This document shows positions 10,929-20,808 of a DNA stretch of 64,000 nucleotides, in pieces (within the stretch, counting starts at the first letter, position 1; every line of letters starts with the position of its first letter). Origin of the DNA: Amylostereum areolatum (lineage: Eukaryota; Basidiomycota; Agaricomycetes; Russulales; Stereaceae). The stretch covers positions 62,001 through 126,000 of the forward strand of contig SAXG01000034.1 in assembly GCA_012932865.1 (NCBI GenBank), read 5' to 3'. The notes beneath the pieces were generated by a model. That model saw nothing but the letters and a program-made list of their open reading frames with translations, did no database searches and had not been told where the DNA came from. A program made the position numbers and the translations under genes.

Positions 10929-12426
10929 ATGGCTCCCACCTCTCTTCAGCTGGCTGCTTCGGTTTCATGGACGAGGGTCAACCTTCCGGGCTTTGTAGCC
11001 GAGAGCATCATTTTCGGTGCGTCTTCGTCTCGGACGTCCGTTCTGTAACGGTTCCGTGCGTCTGACTTCGGTTTCTTGTGTATTTCTGTGTCCTCTACTC
11101 AGGCATATACAATCTTCTAATTGTCCAATCCAACTACATTCTGCTGTGAGCACACACCACTGATCATCGCGAACCGCCTTTTACGATTAAATTATCGATC
11201 ATTCAGGCGCAAAAAAACTCGTTCCAGAAGCGTATACGTTCTCCTCGCTGCAACGAACTATATGTACATCTGCTCAGCGGTATATTGGGCACTCGACTTT
11301 TATCCCTTTCTCGTGATTCTCGGAAGCCCATCTGAACATGCAATCGAAAGCGCGCGGGAATCCTTCGGAAGGGGTGTCGTTTCAGCCCTTTGCCTCGGAA
11401 GTAACGTGCGCACCCTCTCTAATTTGGCCTTATCTTGACAGGATTATAATTCGTACTCACACGAGTGAGATAGATCCTCTGTAACGACGCCGTGGCTCTC
11501 TGGAGAGCATGGATACTTTGGAGTGGAAACAAGTTCGTTGCGGCTTCATGCTGCTGTGCGTTTTTTGCCACGCTTGGTACGTTCTCTCTGCCATCAGGAA
11601 CCCGTGTTTGGATGAGAACAATCTCTAGTCGTTTCCATGGTGTCATTTCTTGAGATAGTCTTGCCGTCTCCAGATTCCGCCTTGACTGTGGGCGACGTAT
11701 ACGTATTCGATCGCGGCGTCTGGAGTGCGGTGATGTTCTCTCTGTCCTCTGCGACCAACCTATGGGCGACAACACTGATCGCGTATAAAGCGTGGTAGGT
11801 GTGAGTACTATCTATAACTTATTGATCCATAATCTCCCCCCGAGGCAATACAGACGCGACATTTCTATGCATCTTCGGCAGGGCGGCAGACGGAGCAAGG
11901 TGGAGAATGTGTTAGCCTTACTAATCGAATCTGGGATGCTCTATCTCTGCATGCTGGTCCGTGATCTTCCAATCGAGTATCTCACGGTCTCCATTAACTT
12001 GAAATATGTGAACAGGTTGTCTACACTGCGGCGTCGTCGCTCATGACCCCGCGTGCACTACTTCAACCCATATTCTCGATCATCATGGCAGACATCTTGC
12101 CTCAACTCGCCGTGCGTACCATCTTCGATGTTTCAGGTTTAGTACCCAGATCTGATGAAATGTCCCAGGGACTATATCCGACAATCATTGTTGTGCTCGT
12201 CTGCCTACAGAAGACGCATTGTGACCGACAGTTCACCTACGCCGACGTCGAGGTTGCGGGAGCACGCGAAGTAGGCCTCCCGATGCAAGAGATGAGCACA
12301 TCCGCATCTCGTCGGTCGAGTACCACTCGATCAGAATCCATCAGTATCATTGGGAGGATGGACGCTAGCCAATCGAACTTTGAGAGGAGTTTGGAGGATG
12401 TTGGAGTCAAGTCGGAGGTGCTATAA
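10929..12426 (+). CDS. seven-helix fungal membrane protein, copy B
   Basis: Member of the family described at 498. It begins MAPTSLQLAASVSWTRVNLP and runs through AESIIFG and IYNLLIVQSNYILL into TRSRSVYVLLAATNYMYICS. It then has the signature NDAVALWRAWILWSGNKFV, the paired helices ending SSATNLWATTLIAYKAW, SKVENVLALLIESGMLYLC, and the last helix GLYPTIIVVLVCLQKTHCD. The tail is Ser-rich and ends DVGVKSEVL. About six introns of 45-60 bases are needed. Function unknown. The sequence about 420-560 bases past its stop is repeated in the same relative place after copy E, so both genes seem to have been copied with their 3' flank. Confidence 0.72.
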
Positions 12427-12843
12427 CAAAATAGTGGCCATGCAACATTGTGCACGTGTCTATGGTCGTGGGCGTTCTGCTACTTTGTCACGCTATGCCT
12501 CGTATTCTTACTTTCAATGCTGCCTTTTTATGATAGAGCGTCCGCTCAGGCTTTTTACTCAGGAGTAGATCGGGTCATGACTCTCCGCCTCGAGTTGGCA
12601 TCATCGTCGACGTCGTAAGTAGTACGGAATGCACCGCCGATTGAGATTGCGTCATAGTATGACCTTCGGGACCGGTTCGTATCGTACCCGGATAGCTCCG
12701 AGACTACAGTGACAAAACTGCTCGGATCGACGCCTCGAAACAATCTCGAGAAGGCTGGGACTTGCTAGCCTCTAGGACTCCGATGGCCCAGGAGAGAACG
12801 TCAGCTAGGGGTACTTCCCATGGTTAGCGCTCTGACGGTGGCA

Positions 12844-12988
12844 TTTACCTCGTGAGTTTTGTTATTTTTGTTGCGAAGGCATCTGACGTTCCCTCGTCTG
12901 TATTGGTGGGTCAAATTCTGATGCTCCTTCACCCTCGCCTTGCCGCCGAGAAGACATTGATCATTTTCCCGGGCCGTCCCTCAGTGGC
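12844..12988 (+). repeat. dispersed flank repeat R1 (inverted partner at 47170-47325)
   Basis: About 145 bases are closely similar to the minus strand of 47170-47325. Both contain TTTACCTCGTGAG, then TTGCGAAGGCATCTGAC, CCCTCGTC and TTGATCATTTT-CCGGGCCGT. Read in one frame both give VAKASD-PSS and LIIFPGR, so the repeat may be a shard of an old coding exon. It lies just upstream of the hexose transporter promoter. Confidence 0.65.
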
Positions 12989-13144
12989 CTCGCGGACCGC
13001 CAGCGCGGCCGGCCATTTCTACCCAGCTCACCCCTCTCAGCTGACGATTGTGTACGCTTCTTTCGCGGTTGTCGGCTGCGACGAGTGGGTTCGCGAACGC
13101 GTGCGGCCAACCCCGCACCCTTCCCCATGCCGTCAGGGGCCCCC

Positions 13145-13161
13145 GTGGGGTGACTATAAAA
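13145..13161 (+). promoter_or_regulatory. hexose transporter core promoter
   Basis: TATAAAA at 13155-13161 lies about 100 bases before the ATG at 13258. Next to it is GTGGGG (13145-13150) within a CCCCGTGGGG palindrome, which fits the SYGGRG site of the CreA/Mig1 glucose repressor. The TATA box is seen directly; repressor binding is inference. Confidence 0.5.
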
Positions 13162-13257
13162 CACCACCTAGGTGCGGACGAGGACAGTTGAGCCCGTCTC
13201 CCCGCTCTTTCACGCCGCTCTTCCCCACTCGCCCCCTCGAGGCCTACGAGAACAGTC

Positions 13258-15248
13258 ATGGCCTTGGAAGCCGTTCCCACGAATCGTCGGGCGATTCTGC
13301 TCGCCATCTTCATCGCGTTCGGTGCGTATCATGCTTTCACTTCACCTCGACCGTCAATACTGACGCACGGCCTCCCTCAGGCGGGTTCTTGTTTGGCTAC
13401 GACATTGGTGTCATCTCAGGATGTCTCATCATGAAAGACTTTGTACGGCGCTTTGGTGAGGCGGACGGTAACGGTGGATTCGTCCTCTCCAGTTCCCGCC
13501 AGTCCATCATTACCTCCCTCCTATCTGCCGGTACCTTCGTTGGCGCCCTCGCCCAGGCATTCACTGCCGACCGTTATGGACGTCGCATGTCCATCTTCAT
13601 TTGGGCTACGATCTTCACTGTCGGATGTGTTATCCAAACTGCCACTATCGACTCCATTGCGCAAATCAGCGTTGGCCGCTTCATTGCCGGATTGGGGGTC
13701 GGCGCCATGTCTGGTGAGTTATGTTTACCTATCACAGAGATCGAGGAGCTGAACGTGCGCAACTGTAGCCATCGTACCGCTGTACAACGGCGAGACCGCA
13801 CCGAAGAAGATCCGAGGCATGTTGCTCGTCATGTACCAACTGCAGATCATCATGGGGTACGTTTGCTTCTGCAGAAGATGAACGCTCCTGCTCACTCTGT
13901 CTGCAGTATCTTCCTTTCATACATCATCGACCTCGGCACGCATTCCATTGATAGCTCGGCGTCGTGGAAGATACCTGTCGGGCTGCAGATGCTGTGGGGT
14001 CTTATCCTCATGAGTGGTATATTCTTCCTTCCTGAATCTCCGTGAGTCGCCCTTGCCTCTTACCGCTTGCATCGTGCTCAATCTCCGATTAGTCGTCACT
14101 TGATCTTTACCGACCGAGAGCAAACCGCGCGTGAGGTCGTCGCTGAACTGAACTCTGTTCCGGTGGACGACGAGCTTGTAGAGACTGTCATTGGCGAGCT
14201 CAAGTTCAGCATCGCGGCGGAGAACGAGGGCGGAAAGGCGACTTGGATGGAATGCTTCTCCACACGAAACCAGCTTTGGAAGCGTACGATCAACGGCATG
14301 ATGCTCCAGTTTATCCAGCAGCTCAACGGCCAGAACTTCTACTGTGAGTTTTCTATCCCCTTTTGACGACATGTGGGATCGACAGACCTGATGCGATGTG
14401 ATAGACTACTACGGTGACACGTTCTTCCAGAGTTCGGGAACCGAGTGAGTAACTCTTTCGCGGGGCCCTTGAGTAGTACTGACGCCGCTCTTATCAGGCT
14501 TTCTCCCTACGTCATCCAGACTATTCTTGGTGCCGTCTCTGTTGTCGGCACTGTTCCAGCACTCTACCTCATCGATACTTGGGGCCGTCGGCGCGTGCGT
14601 GACTCGCCCCCTCTCCGCATGACGCGTTCCCATACTGAAACCTACCCTGCAGTCCCTCCTCACCGGCGCCGTCCTTGAAGCCGCATGTTCTCTCATCGCG
14701 GGCCTTGTCGGTCACTACACCCTGGCGCCCCTGGGAACACCTACCTCCCAACTGACCGCGCGAGAGAAGTCCGGCGGTGAGGCCCTCATCGCCTTCGCCG
14801 TCCTCCATGTCTTCTCCTTCTCCATGTTCTGGGGGCCCACGCCATGGGTCTACCTCGGCGAGAGCTTCCCCCTCCGCGTGCGTCCGAAGGCCATCGCACT
14901 GGGCAGCGCGACGAACTGGCTATGGAACTTCCTTCTGTCATTCTTCGCCCCGCGCATCGCGAACGACATCGGCCCGCTCATCTTGCTGATCTTCTTTGGC
15001 ATGTTGGTGTTTGGGTTTGTGTACGTGTACTTTTTCATTCCGGAGACGAAGGGTCTCAGTCTCGAGGAGGTGCGCGTCTTCCTTCGTTCAGCTCTTTCGA
15101 TATATATTGACGGGAAGGGGGACAGGTCGACGAGATGTACCGCGAGAAAGTCAAGCCATGGCGCTCGGCGTCATGGAAGCCTCATTTGCTCGACGAGGCG
15201 CGGGATGCTGCGCCGCGGGATGTCAAAGAAGAGGTCGAAAAGTCGTGA
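13258..15248 (+). CDS. MFS sugar porter (hexose transporter)
   Basis: Proton-coupled or facilitated sugar uptake at the plasma membrane (family role). About 530 residues from eight or so exons. The start is ATG at 13258 (MALEAVPTNRRAILLAIFIA). Sugar-porter signatures occur in order: GGFLFGYDIGVISG, DRYGRR, GRFIAGLGVGAMS, PLYNGETAPKKIRG, PESPRHLIF, QQLNGQNFYYYYGDTFF, DTWGRR, PWVYLGESFPLRVRPKAIALG (split between helices 10 and 11) and PETKGLSLEEVDEMY. Twelve helices are expected, and all key motifs are intact, so the protein should be functional. It ends with a short charged tail KEEVEKS. The closest known group is fungal high-affinity glucose/xylose transporters; the substrate cannot be decided from sequence. 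The outer mobile element begins 277 bases after its stop. Confidence 0.93.
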
Positions 15249-15524
15249 GCTATCCGCGTTGCCGTCGTGCGAAAGGTCTCTCTCAGGCACTTCACACATC
15301 TTCCTTACCGTTTTTTACGGCTCGAATGTTTTGCAATTGTATCAAATAATGAATGCATTTGTACTATGGCAGTTGTGTCGGCCAATGTTTCCCTCGGCCG
15401 GAATCTCGAAAAGGGGGCATGCAAGGACATCGATCGTGATAAGAGGACTTTGCCGCCCGGCGCCACTCGGATATGAGCGGTGTTCTTATATAAGTAATTC
15501 TTCAACACTTCTTTATCCCACATG
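15249..15524. other. 3' flank of hexose transporter, no gene
   Basis: Short region between the transporter stop and the left end of the outer mobile element. It presumably contains the transporter 3' UTR. Confidence 0.4.
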
Positions 15525-15535
15525 CCCCCCAGTCA

Positions 15536-15720
15536 AAAGTCCGTCGATAGGATCCGATACCAAACATGATACATAACGATACGAACCGATACGAACGACG
15601 TTAAGCGCCGAGTCCGGATCGTATCAGGAAAGTTGCCGTTCTAGTGGATCCTATCCGTTCGTATCGAGCTTCCGTCCGATACAATCTGATACACTAACTA
15701 TCCTATCCTTTTGTATCCGA
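15536..15720. repeat. left subterminal GATAC array
   Basis: At least eight GATAC or GTATC words occur here, several as GATACGAA, in no strict period. The mirror array is at 24395-24530. Confidence 0.7.
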
Positions 15721-16182
15721 CCTTTTCGACCTAGGTTTGCTATTATTGGGCTTAGGTGTGCCTGCCAGCAGTAGTTTCTGCCCCTTTTGGTTGCTTTTCG
15801 GGTTCTTTGCCACTGCTTTTGGTCCTTTCTTTGAGCTCTTTCGAGTGAAATAGATTTATTATTGTCATTTAGTATGCTACAATTGGTCTATCGGCACAGG
15901 GCACGACAGGTATAAGGAAAGCGTGTATATACTACGTTGACATGGGGGCATGGGTAGAGGGAGGCGCGAATGTGGCAGGGAAGCGAAGCTAGACGGAGAT
16001 CTGGTCAGTGCAGGAACTTTGTGCTACATGGCAGGGATGGGCGTACCATGCAGCGGAGGCATTCGAAGTGCTGGGAAGAGCACGAGGACCTCGAGCACGC
16101 CGCGGATGTCACGGAAGCATCAAGGAGATGGTTGCATGCAGGTGTCATGCACCCGAAGACGTACAACGAGATGGAGAGGTGG

Positions 16183-16640
16183 TGTCAGCAACGACTAGTG
16201 CGACAGCACCAAGTTACGACACAGCTGACTAGAAGATGAGGACGACAGAGGGGAGCCGATCAGACACGGCGACAGACGAGGGAAAGCAAGCAAAGTCGGT
16301 AGAATTGACTAGCTCGAGATAAGGAATATGTACAGCGAGAGCGAGCCTTATATACACAAGAGGAGAGAGACTTAGGTAAGCAACCAATACACGGCGATCA
16401 GTAAGCAGACCAAGTATAAGTAAGCAGTCGTATGTAAAAGAGCACAGCGTGAGTCAGTATCGTACAGCATGAGTCAAGAGAAAGGAGTCAGACCCAGACC
16501 GAGATGAGTCACGTGGGTCCGGGCGGGATATAGATGAGCCGGGTCCGGGCCAAGGTGGAGCCGGACCGGTGATAAGTCGATAAGTCCTAAAGCGTGTAAC
16601 CGATGTAAAGTAAAAAGAAAATTATAGACCGTTCATGACA
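16183..16640 (-). repeat. 3' LTR of gypsy element
   Basis: 458 bases, TG...CA, identical to 23241-23698 except for one base in the GACCCAGACC/GACCCGGACC stretch. The pol stop codon (16633-16635) lies inside it. Confidence 0.95.
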
Positions 16641-19600
16641 TCACCCCTTCCTTAGATTCGACGTCCTCGTCGTAATCAGATCCAGTTTCTTCCTCCGACA
16701 GGAGTTTCCAACGATTAAGGCGTGCAGGTTTCGGGGCACCCGGATGTTCACGGTGGAAGTCGTCAATGCGTTTCTTGGCATTCTGGAGATTGGTGAGAGG
16801 CTCCCAAGTATTGTCATTGTCTGGGTAGCCTTTCCATTTGACGAGGTACTTGAAGCCACGACCAACTTTTTTGGAGTCTATAATCTTTTCGACCTCATAG
16901 ACTTCCTCTCCTTGGACTAACTCTGGCGGTGGAGGTGTAGGTGCTTTCTGATTGTCAAAGGCGGGACCATTGTGTGGAGATAGGAGGGACTCGTTGAAGA
17001 CCGGATGTTTTCGTGACCAGGATGTAGGGAGGCGAAGCTTGTAAGCCGACGCTCCGACTTTCTCCAGGATTTCGAAAGGACCAAAGCGCTTGTCATCTAG
17101 CTTTTGCATAGGACGTGCCGTTTTGATTACGGTTTGGCCATCTCTGGTCTTGGCTTCCAGCCAGACGAAGTCGCCAATTTTGTAATCTATTGGTTCGTCC
17201 TTCTTGCGATCGTAAAAGCGCTTTTGATTGTCCTGTGCTGCCTTTAGCGCAGAGCGGGCTTCCTCATAGATGTCTCGCATGCGTTGTGCAAACTCGTTCG
17301 CCGATGGGTTGTCTGTTTCACGTCGAGGGTTTGTCCCCAGGTAGAGTTCCCGACCATAGTTGGCAAAGTTGGGAGACATCCCAATCGAACTATGGACTAT
17401 GTTGTTGAGCGCAGTCATGGCAAGTGGGAGGTAACGTGTCCAATTGTCCTGTCGTTGATTGACGAAGATGCGAAGGTAGTTTTCCATGGTCATGTTGGAG
17501 CGTTCGGTCTGTCCGTCCGTCTGAGGGTGATACGCCGTGGACGGGTTCCCTTCAATGCCTAACAGTTGGAACAATGCCGTGGTGAATTTGGAGACAAACA
17601 CGCTGCCACGGTCGCTGACGATCTTTCTAGGAATTCCATGATGGGGGACCACCTCGCGTAGGTACTCGAAGGCGAGTTCGTCCTCCGTTAGGTCTTTGGT
17701 CGTGGCCCAGAATACAACCTGCTTGGTACCCATGCAGTTCACATTGCAGATAGCGTCTTTTCCATCCGAGACTGGGAGCGGCATGACAAAGTCGATGGAT
17801 ACATGCTCCCAAGGTGCTTGTGGTGGGTCATGTGGGTGGAGTGGAGCGGCAATGCGATCATGTCTAATCTTGGTACGTTGGCAGGTCTCACATCCTTCAA
17901 CATATTTCCGGACATCGTCTCTAATGGCAGGCCACCAGTAGTTGCGCGTGATGAGCTCATGGGTCTTGTATCGTCCTGGATGACCGACAAGCGGGCTGTC
18001 ATGATGAGCTTGGATGATGTCTGCACGGAGTCCTTTGTCTCTTGGGACATAGAGTCTGTGTTGCCAGGTGATCGTTCCATCTGCGTGTTCCAGCCATCCC
18101 TTCACTTTGAGTGCTAAGGCGCGTTCTACTGCATGGTCTCGGAGTAAGGTAGCCTCCTGAATCCGCTCAATGAAGACATTGTCAGGTCCATTGGTTATAA
18201 TTCCTGCATGGTTGAGGGCGCGAAAGAGTTCTGGTTTCAGGAGTACAATGTTTTCATTGTCTTTCTCCCCCTTCTCAAGGCCCGCTAGTCGGGAAATAGC
18301 ATCGGGTTTACCCATTGTTTTGCCAGGCTTGTGGAGTAGCGTACAATGATACTCTTGTAGCTCCGTTAACCATCGTGCTTGTCTCCGATTTAGCTTCTGT
18401 GCCTTGCGGAAGTACGTGAGATTGCGATGATCCGACCAGATTTCAAACTCCTGTCGTGCCCCCATGAGGTATTGTCTCCATTCCTCTAGTGCCGTCATGA
18501 TAGCCAGTAGTTCCTTGTCATAAATTTCATAGTTCCTCTCAGCTTCGCTGAGGGACTTTGAGAGGAAGGCGACCGGGTGCCATTTGCCATTGTCCTGTTG
18601 TTGCGAAAGTACCGCGCCCGTGGCATAGTCAGAGGAGTCCGCCTCGACACGGAACTGCCCATCGTCTGTAGGGATTGCTAGGACTGGCTGCGATGTTATA
18701 CGTCGCTTGAGTTCCTCAAAAGCCTCCTGCTGTGGGGTGTCCCAGACCCATTCCGTCTTCCCAGTGAGTTTAGTCATTGGGTGAGCAATGCCGCTGAAGT
18801 CCTTGATAAAGCGACGGTAGAAGTTGCAAAAGCCCAAAAACGATTGAAGTTGTTTCTTCGTTTTGGGGGCTGGCCAATTGGTGATTGCCGCGACCTTTGC
18901 TGGATCCATGCGAACCCTTCCTCCGCCGACAATCATGCCCAGGTATTCGATTTCTGCCTTCTCAAACTCGCACTTTTCTGGCTTCAGATAGAGTTTGTTT
19001 TCTCGCAGGATCCGAAGGACCTCCTTGACTATCCGACGATGTTCTTCTAGCGTATGTGTGAAGATGAGGATGTCGTCCAAATAGACGACCACGACTCCTT
19101 GGTGGATCAAGTCTTTGAACAGGTCATTCATCATGGCTTGGAACGTAGATGGGGAGTTGGTGAGTCCGAAGAACATGACTGTAGGCTCGTAGAGACCTTT
19201 GTTCGTGCGGAATGCAGCTTTCCATTCGTCCCCTTCTTTAATCCGAACATTGTTGTACCCCCATCGGACATCGAGCTTGGTAAAGTGCCGTGCTCCCTTA
19301 AGCTTGTCAACTAACTCTTGGATGAGCGGGAGCGGGTAACGGTTCTTTATCGTCATCTCATTGAGCTTTCGATAGTCCTGCACAGGACGTAGCGAGCCGT
19401 CTTTTTTCTTGATGAAGAAGAATGGGGAGGCCATGGGTGATTTGGACGGTTGGATCCGGCCAGATCTCAGGTTCTCTTCCAAAAAGGTGTCCAGTTGCTT
19501 CTGCTCATCTAATGTGAGGGGGTAAACTTTGCAATCGACGGGTTTGAAGTTAGGAGTGAGCTCAATGGCGTGGTCCCATGGGCGTCGCTTAGGGAGCTTG

Positions 19601-20808
19601 TCGAAGTCGTCTTTGTCAAAGATGTCCTTGAATTCGTGGTACGCCGTTGGGACTCGCTCAGAGAAGGTCTGTTCCTTTTTCTTAGCGTGCTCTTCAATTG
19701 CAATGTCCGATGCATGGGTCCGGATGCGGTATGTTGCTTTGTAGCCATCCCAGTCGAAGGCAAACAGCTGCTCGTCTTTTTCCATGTGGACTGGCTCTTC
19801 CTCCTCCTCTTCATCATCATCGATATTGAGGAGGGGAGGGGGACGAGAGCAGCTGATAGGGCATCGGTCGAATTCAATTGACCCGGATTTCCAGTCGATG
19901 TGAGGGTTGTGCTTCTTTAGCCACTCATGTCCAATGAAAAGGTCCGTATCTCCTAGATTGGAGACCGCCAGGTCAATGTTTTCTTCATGGTCTTGAATAT
20001 TTAGGCGAAGTGTGACATATTCCGTGATGGGACCTCCTGTGTTGAGAGTGCCGTCTGCATTTCGTACTGGGATTGGGCGAGCAGTCCGTCGCGTGGGGAT
20101 GTGATTTTCCTGCACAAACTTCGTGTTGATACACGAGCCAGTGCAACCACTGTCCAGGAGTGCGAGAGCTTTGACAATGCGCTTGGAATTTACCACCAGT
20201 TGTGTGGGAATGACCGTTTGTTCCTTGGCGCTGGAGGAGCGTATGAACTGCATAGGAGTGGCAAGCTCTAGTAGGGCTTGACATGCTAACTCATCTCCCA
20301 TGCCAGTTATTTCCTTGATGGCTTCATAAGTAGCCTCGTCACGGCGTCGGTGGTGTGTCCAGATGCGAAGGATTGCAATCGCACTTTCGGGTTTGTCTTC
20401 CCTTAAGCGACGAAGCGTCCATTGAGCCGTTCCAGGTGCCATATAACATGATTTGGGCGCCGTGCCCCTTCCATCGCACGGCGTTGTCCCTGACTTCACA
20501 GGGTCCATATCCAAAACCGAGTCTGTATCCAAAGCCGTATCCAAAACTGAAGCCGAAACCGAAGCCATATCCAAAGCCGAAGGCTCACAAATCGAAGCCT
20601 GAGTATCTAAAATAACAACGGGACGCGTGCCCGTACCGATAGAGTCCGTAAGAGAAGTCATAATGGGGATATCCCCCGTAGTAGTACAGTCCGAATCAAC
20701 AATGCGCATATGTAAACGAGAACCAGGCCACCGAGGCGCCACAAAACCAGATGAGCGAGAGACAGAAACTTGGGCTTCAGATGCCGTGTACATCGTCAGC
20801 CCCCTCAA
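16633..20808 (-). CDS. pol: Pol polyprotein with chromodomain
   Basis: About 1391 residues open in the -1 frame from the gag end; the first ATG is at 20793. In order: a Ser/Asp repeat-rich leader (40-110, encoded by imperfect hexamers), aspartic protease LLDSGCTGSC (about 218-227), reverse transcriptase with KLDVRWGYNNVRI and VVYLDDIL (YLDD about 576-579), RNase H EADSSDYATGAVLSQ (about 723), and integrase zinc region HHDSPLVGHPGR...CETCQRT (about 935-978). The DDE core follows (DF near 1006, VSDRG near 1064-1068, E in TMENYLR near 1109), then a GPF-like region and a chromodomain YEVEKIIDSKK...YLVKWKGYPDNDNTWEP (about 1304-1337). All catalytic residues appear present and no stop or frameshift is seen. 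The chromodomain is known to steer integration to marked chromatin. The C-terminus runs three codons into the 3' LTR. Confidence 0.96.
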   Translation of the reverse strand: MRGLTMYTASEAQVSVSRSSGFVAPRWPGSRLHMRIVDSDCTTTGDIPIMTSLTDSIGTGTRPVVILDTQASICEPSALDMASVSASVLDTALDTDSVLDMDPVKSGTTPCDGRGTAPKSCYMAPGTAQWTLRRLREDKPESAIAILRIWTHHRRRDEATYEAIKEITGMGDELACQALLELATPMQFIRSSSAKEQTVIPTQLVVNSKRIVKALALLDSGCTGSCINTKFVQENHIPTRRTARPIPVRNADGTLNTGGPITEYVTLRLNIQDHEENIDLAVSNLGDTDLFIGHEWLKKHNPHIDWKSGSIEFDRCPISCSRPPPLLNIDDDEEEEEEPVHMEKDEQLFAFDWDGYKATYRIRTHASDIAIEEHAKKKEQTFSERVPTAYHEFKDIFDKDDFDKLPKRRPWDHAIELTPNFKPVDCKVYPLTLDEQKQLDTFLEENLRSGRIQPSKSPMASPFFFIKKKDGSLRPVQDYRKLNEMTIKNRYPLPLIQELVDKLKGARHFTKLDVRWGYNNVRIKEGDEWKAAFRTNKGLYEPTVMFFGLTNSPSTFQAMMNDLFKDLIHQGVVVVYLDDILIFTHTLEEHRRIVKEVLRILRENKLYLKPEKCEFEKAEIEYLGMIVGGGRVRMDPAKVAAITNWPAPKTKKQLQSFLGFCNFYRRFIKDFSGIAHPMTKLTGKTEWVWDTPQQEAFEELKRRITSQPVLAIPTDDGQFRVEADSSDYATGAVLSQQQDNGKWHPVAFLSKSLSEAERNYEIYDKELLAIMTALEEWRQYLMGARQEFEIWSDHRNLTYFRKAQKLNRRQARWLTELQEYHCTLLHKPGKTMGKPDAISRLAGLEKGEKDNENIVLLKPELFRALNHAGIITNGPDNVFIERIQEATLLRDHAVERALALKVKGWLEHADGTITWQHRLYVPRDKGLRADIIQAHHDSPLVGHPGRYKTHELITRNYWWPAIRDDVRKYVEGCETCQRTKIRHDRIAAPLHPHDPPQAPWEHVSIDFVMPLPVSDGKDAICNVNCMGTKQVVFWATTKDLTEDELAFEYLREVVPHHGIPRKIVSDRGSVFVSKFTTALFQLLGIEGNPSTAYHPQTDGQTERSNMTMENYLRIFVNQRQDNWTRYLPLAMTALNNIVHSSIGMSPNFANYGRELYLGTNPRRETDNPSANEFAQRMRDIYEEARSALKAAQDNQKRFYDRKKDEPIDYKIGDFVWLEAKTRDGQTVIKTARPMQKLDDKRFGPFEILEKVGASAYKLRLPTSWSRKHPVFNESLLSPHNGPAFDNQKAPTPPPPELVQGEEVYEVEKIIDSKKVGRGFKYLVKWKGYPDNDNTWEPLTNLQNAKKRIDDFHREHPGAPKPARLNRWKLLSEEETGSDYDEDVESKEGVMS
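16641..16655 (-). other. polypurine tract
   Basis: AAGGAAGGGGTGA directly before the 3' LTR start (TGTCA at 16640), overlapping the last pol codons. Expected primer for plus-strand DNA synthesis. Confidence 0.7.
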
